A model generated the notes under the pieces. That model was not told the origin of the DNA. It saw nothing but the letters and a program-made list of their open reading frames with translations, and made no database searches. Of a stretch of DNA of 40,446 nt, positions 8,016-16,816 are shown in pieces. Origin of the DNA: CAZWDO01 sp964632485 [NCBI: uncultured bacterium] (GTDB taxonomy: Bacteria > JAGOEH01); assembly GCA_964632485.1 (NCBI GenBank), contig CAZWDO010000028.1, forward strand, positions 382-40,827. The letters run 5' to 3'. The first letter of the stretch is position 1, and the number at the start of each line of letters is the position of its first letter. The position numbers and the translations under genes were made by a program.

Positions 8016-11000
8016 GGTGGGTTCCTTTCCAGGCATTGGCCAGTTCGGTCAGACTCCATTGCCATAATTTCCCCCGGAAATGAAGTTTTAAATCAGAACT
8101 CGAGCTCACAGCGCCCAACCGGGCGACCGGGAAATCGGAAACCAGGTTCAGGAACTGTTCTTCTTCAGCCGCGGGGATAACAACGAGCATACGGCCGGCA
8201 GATTCGGCAAAAAGGGCGGACCAGATGCTCAAATCGGTGGGCGGAACAACGGGGAGCAGGTCAAAATCGAGCGACAATCCAAGCTGACCGGCCTGCATCA
8301 TTAAAAAGAGACTATATACCAGGCCCCCCATACCAGGGGCATGAGCCGCGCTGACGCTGATTTCACAATTGACCCGTCTCATGACGGCCATCAATCGACG
8401 CGTGGTTTCCATATCGACTCGCGGCGGGTTCTCCCACAGCGCCTGCTGGCCGGGAACCGATTCCCGAGCTTGGTATAATCGCATCAATTCGCTCCCACCC
8501 AACTCATTGGCCGTGGTTCCCAAAATATAGACAATCTCCCCGGGCCGCCGCAATTGCAAGGTATGTAATCGCGGCAAATTTTTTATCCGGCCGATCAATG
8601 AAAACAATAAAGTCGGAGGAATCGATATTTTTTGTTGATTCCAAAACACATCGTTTTTCATGCTGTCTTTACCTGAAATCAGGGGAATTGTCAGCAATTG
8701 AGTCGCTTCATACAGCGCCTGGTTGGATCGCGCCAATTGCGCCAGTTTCCATTCACCATCGGGGGTTTGTGCGCTCTGTACCGGATCCGGCCAGCAAAAA
8801 TTATCCAATCCCGCCCAATGGTCCACTTCACCACCGACACTCAACGCCCGACGAATTGACAAATCGATACTCCAACGCGTCATTTCGGCCGCATCGTAAT
8901 CAGATAACCATGGGTTAATACCTTCCGTCAGCACGATACCCTGCGGCTGATCCCGCATGACTTCCACGGCCTCCGGCAATACAACCGTGGCATCGGACGG
9001 CACATCCCGCTGAATCCCGATAAACGGCTTGATCACGCTAATTCCCTTGACTTCATGATCGTAATGCCGGTAAGCTGATACTTTTGAGGAAAGATTATGG
9101 GAAGCCAGCGCATCCAACACAAATTGCCGGACGTCGTCCGAGGAAAGCAAAGGGATGACACCGGTGACGGGAGGATGCCAACGGGCGGTCAACTGCAGAT
9201 CGGGAACGCCATCATGAAGGAAATTCATCTGGAGAAGAGCCACACTCTTCTCAGCGTAGAGAATATGGAACAAACCGTCTTGAGTGAATTCGCCCAGAAC
9301 GGCTAAATCAACTTCACGCCGCCTTGCCAGTTCGCGCAATGTATCGATTTTTGCGGGGTCCACCGCCAGAGTCATCCGCTCCTGGGCTTCAGAAACCAGA
9401 ATTTCCCAGGGGTCCAATCCGCTATATTTCAAGGGGGCGCGCGCCAAATCCAGACGGCACCCGCCGGAAAACCGGGCCATCTCGCCGACACTGGACGACA
9501 AGCCCCCGGCTCCGTTATCGGTAATCGCCCGATAGAGCTGCCTGTCTCGCGCTTCATATAGAAAATCAAACATCATTTTTTGAGTGATCGGATCGCCAAT
9601 CTGCACCGCCTGCAACGGGGAGGTCTCATCCAAAGCCGCAGATGAGAATGTCGCTCCATGAATCCCGTCTTTACCAATGCGACCGCCGATCATCACAATC
9701 AAATCCCCCGGCATGATCTCTTTCTTTTCTCCCGGCTGGCCACCGATTAAAACCGGTAATAAACCCACAGTACCGCAAAAAACCAGCGGTTTCCCGCCAA
9801 AACGCCGGTCAAACAATTCCCATCCCCGCGTATAGGGGATCCCACTATGATTTCCGCCGTCAATCACCCCCTGATGGACCCCTTCGCGGATGCGCCATGG
9901 GGGAAGTTTTACGCCAATGGGGGGACTGCTTTTATCGGGAGACCCGAAACAATAACCCCACACATTGCATAACAATTTTGCGCCCATGCCTGTACCGGCG
10001 GGATCCCGATTAACGCCCACAATGCCTGTCATTGCCCCGCCATAAGGGTCCAGGGCTGAAGGACTGTTATGGGTTTCCACTTTATAAACCAGGTGATGAG
10101 TATCGTCAAAACGAATAACTCCTGCATTATCATCAAATACAGATACTAAATAATCGATCCGATGCGCTAATTCACGGGTTGTTCGTTTAATAAAACTTTT
10201 AAAAAGTGAATCGATCCGCTGAGGCTCTTCTCCCGGCGATTCATAATAATCGATGACGGCATTAAAAATTTTATGCTTACAATGCTCAGACCAGGTCTGC
10301 GCTAAAGTCTCCAACTCAACATCCGTCGCCTGGGCGGGCAACCCAGCGCTCCGGCGCTGTTCCAACACTTCCCCCCGCGAAAAATACTCCCTGATCGCGC
10401 GCATCTCGTCCAGCGTCAGCGACAAAACCCGGTCCCGCGAAAGTTGCATCAACCCATCATCATCATCCGGTAAATCGATGGCCGCCACTGCAGGTTGGTG
10501 TCCCAGAACCACCCGAGGAACTTTTGTATCGAGAGCGACCATATACTCATCCTGATAATCACGGACTCCTACGGATTGGATTAACTCATTCGCTAAAATC
10601 TCCCGCGCAAGAGTCGCAATCTGCTCCCTGTCAGTGGTCATTCCGCTGAAAAAATATACCTTTTCACTATAAACAGCAGGCCTGTCATCAAGAGGTCCAA
10701 GAATATCCCGAATCGCAACCGCCGCGCTCCGGCCAACATTGTCCGTCACTCCCGGTTTGAAACCAACCACGGCTGCATAGCGGCTCTCCGTTACGGGCAA
10801 TTGCTTCCACGCCGAGCGCTCAATCACCGGATCGGTAAATTCACACTGTATCATATCCAACTGTTTTTCAGATAAATTCTGAGTTAAATCAATTTTAAAA
10901 ACCTGATGAATAGCTAAAAGACGACAGGATATCTTGAGATAGTTATCGATATCATTCTGAATTTGAATGATTTCACCGGAAAAATGACCAAGCCGTTGGC

Positions 11001-11022
11001 CAATCTCCAAACGATAAATCAT
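8008..11022 (-). CDS. purL: Phosphoribosylformylglycinamidine synthase, long synthetase subunit (PurS-PurL type)
   Basis: 1004 residues, between the ~740-residue small PurL and the ~1300-residue one-chain enzyme. The extra N-terminal ~200 residues (MIYRLEIGQR..., then NVGRSAAVAIRDILG) take the place of the separate PurS protein. Motifs of the catalytic core: LAQTWSEHCKHK, VETHNSPSALDPYGGA (ATP/FGAR binding), DNGAGGLSSSVGEMA, and in the second half SGKDSMKND and APGMGG. It converts FGAR, glutamine and ATP to FGAM in the cytoplasm. The start has a good SD (TGGAGG). No other pur gene is adjacent. Confidence 0.95.
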   Translation of the reverse strand: MIYRLEIGQRLGHFSGEIIQIQNDIDNYLKISCRLLAIHQVFKIDLTQNLSEKQLDMIQCEFTDPVIERSAWKQLPVTESRYAAVVGFKPGVTDNVGRSAAVAIRDILGPLDDRPAVYSEKVYFFSGMTTDREQIATLAREILANELIQSVGVRDYQDEYMVALDTKVPRVVLGHQPAVAAIDLPDDDDGLMQLSRDRVLSLTLDEMRAIREYFSRGEVLEQRRSAGLPAQATDVELETLAQTWSEHCKHKIFNAVIDYYESPGEEPQRIDSLFKSFIKRTTRELAHRIDYLVSVFDDNAGVIRFDDTHHLVYKVETHNSPSALDPYGGAMTGIVGVNRDPAGTGMGAKLLCNVWGYCFGSPDKSSPPIGVKLPPWRIREGVHQGVIDGGNHSGIPYTRGWELFDRRFGGKPLVFCGTVGLLPVLIGGQPGEKKEIMPGDLIVMIGGRIGKDGIHGATFSSAALDETSPLQAVQIGDPITQKMMFDFLYEARDRQLYRAITDNGAGGLSSSVGEMARFSGGCRLDLARAPLKYSGLDPWEILVSEAQERMTLAVDPAKIDTLRELARRREVDLAVLGEFTQDGLFHILYAEKSVALLQMNFLHDGVPDLQLTARWHPPVTGVIPLLSSDDVRQFVLDALASHNLSSKVSAYRHYDHEVKGISVIKPFIGIQRDVPSDATVVLPEAVEVMRDQPQGIVLTEGINPWLSDYDAAEMTRWSIDLSIRRALSVGGEVDHWAGLDNFCWPDPVQSAQTPDGEWKLAQLARSNQALYEATQLLTIPLISGKDSMKNDVFWNQQKISIPPTLLFSLIGRIKNLPRLHTLQLRRPGEIVYILGTTANELGGSELMRLYQARESVPGQQALWENPPRVDMETTRRLMAVMRRVNCEISVSAAHAPGMGGLVYSLFLMMQAGQLGLSLDFDLLPVVPPTDLSIWSALFAESAGRMLVVIPAAEEEQFLNLVSDFPVARLGAVSSSSDLKLHFRGKLWQWSLTELANAWKGTHHE

Positions 11023-11087
11023 GCTACCTCCACGTATATCGGTAGGTTATCGATTGAATAAAAATTGCGTCCACAATGGTAATGCAA

Positions 11088-11122
11088 ACGGAGAAACATA
11101 GTCTGAAACCCTGTTTCTCCGT
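11088..11122 (-). terminator. Hairpin 3' of the beta-barrel gene
   Basis: ACGGAGAAACA (11088-11098) pairs perfectly with TGTTTCTCCGT (11112-11122) around a 13-base loop, about 30 bases after the stop of the 11152-11760 gene. In the minus direction the stem is followed by UUUGCAUUACC, a weak U-tract, so it is a possible terminator or 3' stabilising stem that would separate this gene from purL downstream. Confidence 0.5.
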
Positions 11123-11151
11123 CATGCTGCCGACACAAACGAATCATACGG

Positions 11152-11760
11152 TTATAGGACAGGAAAATTAATTCCTGCATAAAAGGCCCATGATTTCACT
11201 TCTTCCTGGGAAATGAATTCATAAGCCGGAGTGAAAACCACTGAATATTTTCCTTCAGTGAATAGCTGAAAAGGAAAGATGTCAAATTTAAAACGAACGC
11301 CGAAAATACCCTGAATTCCCATTTCATGGGAGGCATCAGGATAGGGTACGATACTGAAACCCGCAGGTAATTTTTCATCCAATTGAAAATCCAAATTGTA
11401 TAAAGCCCCGCCCACGCCGAAATATGGGATCATCGGCAAACGGTTTGATTCCAGCTTAAACTTGATATTGAGCTGAATACCCGTAATTTTCAGCTTTTCG
11501 CGCAAGGTTAAATCTTCACCCAGGGGTTGTTGATGCAAATGTTGAAAATCAAGGGTATAATAATCGGAAGACAATTCTAAATCCACGTAGGGGAACGAGG
11601 TCACAATGATCTGCGCGCCATATACAAAATTATCATCAAACGGTTTTTGGAAATAATCGATACGCCCAATACGGGCGCCCGCCATTACGCCAATATAAGC
11701 ATAAGGTTCTATGTAACATACTATCAAAATCAGAAAAATTTTAATAAACAAATGCCGCAT
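11152..11760 (-). CDS. Small outer-membrane beta-barrel protein, function unknown
   Basis: 202 residues from the ATG at 11760, which has GGAG six bases upstream; a start four codons earlier overlaps that SD. Residues 1-20 are a signal peptide (MRHLFIKIFLILIVCYIEPYA). The rest alternates hydrophobic and polar residues with many Gly, Tyr and Phe (GVMAGARIGRIDYF, IPYFGVGGALYNLDF, GIQGIFGVRFKFDI) and ends with NFPVL, a hydrophobic residue as is common for barrels. It looks like an ~8-strand OmpW/OmpX-like barrel, but I cannot assign a family. It is a single gene, divergent from rpmB. Confidence 0.7.
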   Translation of the reverse strand: MRHLFIKIFLILIVCYIEPYAYIGVMAGARIGRIDYFQKPFDDNFVYGAQIIVTSFPYVDLELSSDYYTLDFQHLHQQPLGEDLTLREKLKITGIQLNIKFKLESNRLPMIPYFGVGGALYNLDFQLDEKLPAGFSIVPYPDASHEMGIQGIFGVRFKFDIFPFQLFTEGKYSVVFTPAYEFISQEEVKSWAFYAGINFPVL

Positions 11761-11839
11761 GGCAAACTCCATTTTTTGTAATTATAATCGACAACCATTA
11801 AAATTGCAATAAAAAAATTCACTTTTCATTAAAAACTAC

Positions 11840-11867
11840 TTGATTTTTTTTAAATAAAATGTATATT
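11840..11867 (+). promoter_or_regulatory. Sigma70-type promoter of rpmB
   Basis: TTGATT (11840-11845), a 16-base spacer and TATATT (11862-11867) lie ~65 bases before the rpmB start in an AT-rich stretch. No other plus-strand gene lies nearby. Confidence 0.6.
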
Positions 11868-11932
11868 TTAGCGCGTCTCGTTCGTTCATAGGGGAAATGA
11901 CCCGAATTAATGATCATAAGAAAGGTGAAAAT

Positions 11933-12124
11933 ATGTCCAGAGTATGCGAAATTTGCGGAAAACGTCCTCAGGTCGGCGCCCAGGTCAGCCATGCGCACAA
12001 CGTTACCAAACGAGTTTTTTATCCGAATCTGCAACAAATTCATGCCCTGATTGATGGCAAGAAACAACGTATCAAAATTTGCACAGCCTGTCTCAAAGCC
12101 GGTAAAGTCGAAAAAGCTGTATAA
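11933..12124 (+). CDS. rpmB: 50S ribosomal protein bL28
   Basis: 63 residues starting [15 protein letters not shown], with AAAGGTG before the ATG at 11933; a frame-open ATG at 11897 would add 12 non-family residues and is rejected. It has the family core [16 protein letters not shown] and ends KAGKVEKAV. The two Cys pairs (CEIC and CTAC) make it the zinc-binding (C+) form. It is part of the large ribosomal subunit. It stands alone, convergent with the radical SAM gene at 12171. Confidence 0.96.
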   Translation: MSRVCEICGKRPQVGAQVSHAHNVTKRVFYPNLQQIHALIDGKKQRIKICTACLKAGKVEKAV

Positions 12125-12170
12125 TTTTTGACTGATTCAGACTGACATCGCGCAATGCCAATTTAAACCC

Positions 12171-13511
12171 TTACCAGGGTTTGGCAGAGGCTGATTTATC
12201 CCGCAAAGTCTCATAAAGGGGTAATACAGAATCAGGATCAGTGGATAATGCGGTTTCCCATTCGCTTAAACGTAGTGACGATATTAAAAGAGTCGTTTTT
12301 TTAAGATTCCGAAAAATGGATTGCAGTTGCTGATATTTTTTACGAAGTACTTTTACTGATTCCATGGGTTGGTCGCTCCACGGCGTCCGTTTTTTTGGAA
12401 TAAACGGATTAACCGATAAGGTGATTGTTCCTTTAAATATCTTTAAAATTGATTGTGTCAGGGAATATATTTTTTGTATTTCATGATCGAAACCCAGACC
12501 GATAATGAAGTATAAACGAAGTTCCCTGATATGGGTATGGTTGGAGAGCAGGGTTACAGCTTCCAGGAATTGGTGGTTGGCTATATATTTATTCAGGGCG
12601 ATCCGGTCGCTATCGTCTCCGGTTTCCGGGGCCAGAGTGATTGAACGGATTTCATGAAGATCGATAAGACGGCATAATTCCGTATCGATTTTTTCCGCGC
12701 GAAAAGAAGAGATTCCAGCCTTAAAATCATTCTGCAGCATGCGTTCAAGTAAAAATTTAATATCGGGGTGAAATCCCAACGCGGCGCCAACCAAACCAAT
12801 GCGGCGGGTGGAGGGAGGAACCAGCGCCTGAATTGTTTCCCATAGTAAGTTGCCTGGATAGAAAAGAGCCGGTTCGCGGGTAAAAGCGGTAGCGCAGAAT
12901 ACGCAGCGCCCGGGACAACCCCGCGCGGTTTCGATAAGAAACGGACTGTCAAAACGCGAATCGGGAACCAGCAAGGGAGTAAAAAGGGGCGTTGCCAAAT
13001 CGCTGCTGACTCTTATCCGAGAGGGGATTAGATTGCCAACCGCTATATTTGAAAACGTTGACATCCTTGAAATTTGACCCGTTTTATTGAAAAGAGTATA
13101 TTCCCCGCCCTTATTTTCCTGCCACTGCTTAAGGAACCCCTCCGCTTCACCCAGTACAATACCGTCGCAAAAAGGCGCCATGGATTCAGGCAACAGAGTT
13201 ACGGCCAATCCCCCGGCCAGTATCAGGGGATATCCCTCGTTTCTGTCTTTACTCCACAAGGGAATCCGATTTTTTTCAAGGATCAATAGAAAATTGAGGT
13301 AATCGATTTCCCATGAAAAATGGACCGCTATCCAATCATAGCGATGCCAGGGTTCTCCGGTTTCGATACTTTGCAGGGGAAAAGCGGTTTCCCAAACCGC
13401 CCGATGGCATTCAAAATCATCCGAACGATTAAATAAATCCCAAACACCCTGCCAGGCTAACGAACTGATAGCGATGGAATATCGATTGGGATACAGGAAA
13501 AGAACCCGCAA
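12171..13511 (-). CDS. B12-binding-type radical SAM protein
   Basis: 446 residues. The N-terminal ~170 residues resemble the cobalamin-binding-like region of radical SAM proteins (LFLYPNRYSIAISSLAWQGV, then ILAGGLAVTLLPESMAPFCDGIVLGEAEG). The iron-sulfur motif is ARGCPGRCVFCA (CxxxCxxC), followed by a radical SAM barrel with LAPETG and FIIGLG. It is related to the family seen in YgiQ/TIGR03960-like proteins; the reaction is unknown. The only possible start is a TTG at 13511 with no clear SD, preceded by a run of ten A, so expression may be low or the true start may differ. It lies just after the ftsZ terminator hairpin. Confidence 0.8.
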   Translation of the reverse strand: MRVLFLYPNRYSIAISSLAWQGVWDLFNRSDDFECHRAVWETAFPLQSIETGEPWHRYDWIAVHFSWEIDYLNFLLILEKNRIPLWSKDRNEGYPLILAGGLAVTLLPESMAPFCDGIVLGEAEGFLKQWQENKGGEYTLFNKTGQISRMSTFSNIAVGNLIPSRIRVSSDLATPLFTPLLVPDSRFDSPFLIETARGCPGRCVFCATAFTREPALFYPGNLLWETIQALVPPSTRRIGLVGAALGFHPDIKFLLERMLQNDFKAGISSFRAEKIDTELCRLIDLHEIRSITLAPETGDDSDRIALNKYIANHQFLEAVTLLSNHTHIRELRLYFIIGLGFDHEIQKIYSLTQSILKIFKGTITLSVNPFIPKKRTPWSDQPMESVKVLRKKYQQLQSIFRNLKKTTLLISSLRLSEWETALSTDPDSVLPLYETLRDKSASAKPW

Positions 13512-13538
13512 AGCGGAATTTTTTTTTTACGCGTAATT

Positions 13539-13585
13539 AAACAGAGTTCCCTGGATTTAAAATCAGTTATCCGGGAACTCTGTTT
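13539..13585 (-). terminator. Hairpin ending the dcw operon
   Basis: AAACAGAGTTCCC (13539-13551) pairs with GGGAACTCTGTTT (13573-13585), and the stem extends by three pairs with one bulged base. It begins 25 bases after the ftsZ stop. In the minus direction the stem ends in UUU then AAUUACG, so the U-tract is short; still, it is the strongest hairpin at the end of the operon. Confidence 0.65.
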
Positions 13586-13609
13586 GAGGGAGGTATGAGT
13601 CGACAATCA

Positions 13610-14776
13610 TTAATCCATTTGCTTGCGTAGAAACGTTGGAATATCAAGATCCGTACCGGTTTTTCCATATTTTTTTTCTAAATCTTCGATACTGATGCGT
13701 TTTTCAATGGGCTTACTCGCGCTTTTCGGATGTAATCCTTCCGAAAAATTCAACGAAGTCTGCATACCGGGGTCCACTGATTTTTTACGTTTGGGCTCCT
13801 CAACTCGGACGCTTTTATCTTCGAACCCGGTGGCGATGACGGTAACCCGGATTTTTTCACCGAGGGCTTCGTTCAGACAAGTGCCGACAATGACATTCGC
13901 TTCATCGCCGGCGACATTATTAACAATTGTCGCGGCTTCTTCAATTTCCTTAAGCGATGTGGACATATTGCAACTGATATTAATCAGCACGCCTTTAGCG
14001 CCGGAGATTGAAATATCATCCAGCAACGGCGACGAGATGGCCATTTGCGCGGCTTCCTGAGCACGTTTTTCGCCCCCCGAAATACCGGTTCCCATAATCG
14101 CTCCGCCTCGTTCGCGCATGACGGTCTTAACATCTGAAAAATCAACGTTGACATATCCGGTTTCCGTGATGATGGTAGAAATACCTTCAGTGGCATAATA
14201 AAGGATTTCATCGGCTTTTTTAAACGCATCCAGAAACGACATATCGCGCGGACAAATAGAAAGCAGTTTCTGGTTGGGAATGACGATGATCGTATCGGTA
14301 AACTCCTTAAGTTTCTGGATACCGAATTCGGCATTTTTCATACGGAGTTTATTTTCGAATATAAAAGGTTTTGAAACGACACCGACGGTTAAAATATTCA
14401 ATTCCTTGGCAATTTGCGCTACAACGGAAGCGGCGCCCGTACCGGTGCCGCCACCCATGCCGGCGGTTATAAAGAGCATATCGGTTTCAGCCAGTAATTT
14501 GCGTATTTCATCCCGGCTTTCCTCGGCGGCGTTAAAACCAACCTCGGGATTGGCGCCTGCTCCAAGGCCGCGCGTCAGCTTATTACCGATCTGCAGCTTA
14601 ATGGGCGCCATTGATTTTTCCAACGCTTGGGCATCGGTATTCAATGCCACAAATTCAACGCCCTTCAAACCGGATTCGATCATGCGGTTGATAGCGTTCC
14701 CGCCGGCTCCGCCGACTCCGAAAACTTTCAATCGCGCTTGTTGAACATTATCAGCTAACTCAAAATCAAAACTCAT
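13610..14776 (-). CDS. ftsZ: Cell division protein FtsZ
   Basis: 388 residues from the ATG at 14776 (AGGGAGG five bases upstream); a longer frame from 14809 runs through that SD. FtsZ is the tubulin-like GTPase that forms the division ring. Motifs: VFGVGGAGGNAINRM, NTDAQAL, the GGGTGTGAASVVA glycine loop at about residue 107, and the C-terminal peptide DIPTFLRKQMD, which binds FtsA and other membrane anchors. ftsA ends 11 bases upstream, and ftsZ is the last gene of the operon. Nothing unusual in length or motif. Confidence 0.99.
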   Translation of the reverse strand: MSFDFELADNVQQARLKVFGVGGAGGNAINRMIESGLKGVEFVALNTDAQALEKSMAPIKLQIGNKLTRGLGAGANPEVGFNAAEESRDEIRKLLAETDMLFITAGMGGGTGTGAASVVAQIAKELNILTVGVVSKPFIFENKLRMKNAEFGIQKLKEFTDTIIVIPNQKLLSICPRDMSFLDAFKKADEILYYATEGISTIITETGYVNVDFSDVKTVMRERGGAIMGTGISGGEKRAQEAAQMAISSPLLDDISISGAKGVLINISCNMSTSLKEIEEAATIVNNVAGDEANVIVGTCLNEALGEKIRVTVIATGFEDKSVRVEEPKRKKSVDPGMQTSLNFSEGLHPKSASKPIEKRISIEDLEKKYGKTGTDLDIPTFLRKQMD

Positions 14777-14787
14777 AAGGCCCTCCC

Positions 14788-16029
14788 TTAGAAGAATTCT
14801 TTTATCCAACTTTTCATACGATCATAAATTACTTGAAACGAACCACCCGATTTACTGATCATCGCCATTTCCGGGTGCTGCATCATACCATACATACAAA
14901 GGCCGATACCCGTCGCATACTGGGGATCTGCAGCGACGCTGGTCAGACCTCCAAATCCTCTCGGAATTCCCAACCGAGTCGGCTTATCGAAAATCTGTTC
15001 AGCCAGCAGATCGCAATTACGCAGCAAGGCTCCCCCGCCGGTCAAAACAATGCCACCCCCCATCCGGTCATCGAAAAGTCCGCTTTTTTTAATATCACGA
15101 AGAATCAAAACCAGGATTTCCTCAATGCGGGGTTGAATCACCCGGTATAAAACCTCGCGGGTCACTTTCCGCGGACGGCGGTTACCCACGCTTTTCACCT
15201 CAATTTCCTCTTCGAGGTTTTCATCGGGGTCTTCGATAGCGCAGCCGAACATTTTTTTCAATCGTTCCGCTTCTTCGATCGGGGCGCTGAGGCCAAACGC
15301 TAAATCATCAGTTATACTATTGCCACCCAAACCAATGACTGAAGTATGCCGAATGGCTCCACCATGAAAAATAACGATATCGGAAGTCCCACCACCAATA
15401 TCAATCATAGCGACGCCCAATTCTTTTTCGTCCCGGGTCAAAACTGCCAGACTGGAACCCAGAGGTTCAAGTACCAGATCGCGCGCGACCAGCCCGGCGC
15501 GCTGCACACAATTAAAAATGTTCTGAGCAGAGGTTACCGCTGCAGTTACAATATGCGCTTCCGCTTCGAGACGGATACCCGCCATACCCACCGGATCATT
15601 GATCCCGCGTTGATCGTCAACGATGAATTCCTGGGGAATAATGTGAATCACTTCACGGTCCATGGGAATATTGACCGCCCGCGCCGCATTAATCACCCGT
15701 TCCACATCGCTCATGGAAATTTCATGATCGCTCCGGGCCACGGCAATGATTCCACGGCTGTTAATACTGCGGATATGATCCCCCGCAATTCCTACATACA
15801 CTTCATCTATCGGGACACCCGACATCCGGCGAGCTTCCTCGACTGCTAATGTAATCGATTTTACGGTTTCATCTATATTGACGACGACTCCCCGCTTTAA
15901 TCCGGTAGAAGGGGTCGTACCAATACCAATAACTTCCATTTCATCAGTTTCAGTTCGGCGCGCCACTACCGCGCAAATTTTCGTCGTCCCGATATCCAGA
16001 CCCACGACGATCCGGTCTTCCGTCATCAT
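14788..16029 (-). CDS. ftsA: Cell division protein FtsA
   Basis: 413 residues from the ATGATG at 16029 (GAAGGAG eight bases upstream); the longer frame start at 16092 lies inside ftsQ and is rejected. FtsA is an actin-fold ATPase that ties FtsZ to the membrane. Motifs: VVGLDIGTTKICAVVA (phosphate 1), the 1C SHS2 domain region with VYVGIAGDHI, IDIGGGTSDI (phosphate 2), GGIVLTGGGALL, and a C-terminal amphipathic helix (YDRMKSWIKEFF) for membrane binding. ftsQ lies 16 bases upstream. Confidence 0.98.
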   Translation of the reverse strand: MMTEDRIVVGLDIGTTKICAVVARRTETDEMEVIGIGTTPSTGLKRGVVVNIDETVKSITLAVEEARRMSGVPIDEVYVGIAGDHIRSINSRGIIAVARSDHEISMSDVERVINAARAVNIPMDREVIHIIPQEFIVDDQRGINDPVGMAGIRLEAEAHIVTAAVTSAQNIFNCVQRAGLVARDLVLEPLGSSLAVLTRDEKELGVAMIDIGGGTSDIVIFHGGAIRHTSVIGLGGNSITDDLAFGLSAPIEEAERLKKMFGCAIEDPDENLEEEIEVKSVGNRRPRKVTREVLYRVIQPRIEEILVLILRDIKKSGLFDDRMGGGIVLTGGGALLRNCDLLAEQIFDKPTRLGIPRGFGGLTSVAADPQYATGIGLCMYGMMQHPEMAMISKSGGSFQVIYDRMKSWIKEFF

Positions 16030-16045
16030 ATTTTCAACTCCTTCG

Positions 16046-16816
16046 CTAATTGTATTTTTTGGTAATAATCTGATTATCATAGCGCAAATCAATCAGATCA
16101 CAATCCTGTTGATTGTATAACTCAGGAAACAATAATGCAAATCGGTCCAGATTATTCCTTACGGTTGTCAGCGACATCATTAACAATTTCCGATTTCTCA
16201 ATAAAAAATAGGGGCAATCATCCGATTGCACATAAACTTTGGCAATCGATTTAAAAAGCTCTGGAAAATTTTCATCAATATAATCCAGGATATGCGTCGC
16301 TTCACTAAAACAACGAACCCTGGCAATTTGATCCGTACGGATTTCTACACCCTCAAATTCAGGAACCAGCGGAGGATTTTTGCAATCGTCCGAATCGATC
16401 AGTTTTCCTTTTCGATTGATGTATTGAAGCTTATCATTCAGAACGGTCCCAACGACTTCGGACTCCTTAAGATTTAATGCCAATTTCATATTCCATGTAA
16501 TATGGATTCCCACCTCTTCAAAATAACCGCTTTGTTCCAATTTATTGCGGATTTCATCGATTACTTCATCTTTCATCGGCGCCTTTTCATAGGGTTTAAG
16601 CATACTCCACAACACGTTAGAATTCAGATAGCTGAGACTATCCACTTCATACCCTTTGATGTGAAAAAACGTTGAGTGGTCCACCCAATATACAAAAGGA
16701 CCCACCAGAATGACCAGCCCGAGAATCAAAAATACAAACCGCCGGGAATGGCCGGTTTTTTTGATTTCAACCGGACGCCGAGCCGAAACATAATTACCAA
16801 ACGTAAGTTGAGTCAT
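16046..16816 (-). CDS. ftsQ: Cell division protein FtsQ
   Basis: 256 residues: a ~25-residue cytoplasmic tail (MTQLTFGNYVSARRP), one transmembrane helix at about 27-45 (FVFLILGLVILVGPFVYWV), then a POTRA region starting FFHIKGYEVDSLSYLN, and the beta domain. FtsQ joins FtsL and FtsB in the divisome subcomplex. Identity rests on topology, POTRA-like pattern and position between ftsW and ftsA; the sequence itself is divergent. Its start overlaps the ftsW stop by four bases (ATGA). Confidence 0.85.
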   Translation of the reverse strand: MTQLTFGNYVSARRPVEIKKTGHSRRFVFLILGLVILVGPFVYWVDHSTFFHIKGYEVDSLSYLNSNVLWSMLKPYEKAPMKDEVIDEIRNKLEQSGYFEEVGIHITWNMKLALNLKESEVVGTVLNDKLQYINRKGKLIDSDDCKNPPLVPEFEGVEIRTDQIARVRCFSEATHILDYIDENFPELFKSIAKVYVQSDDCPYFLLRNRKLLMMSLTTVRNNLDRFALLFPELYNQQDCDLIDLRYDNQIITKKYN

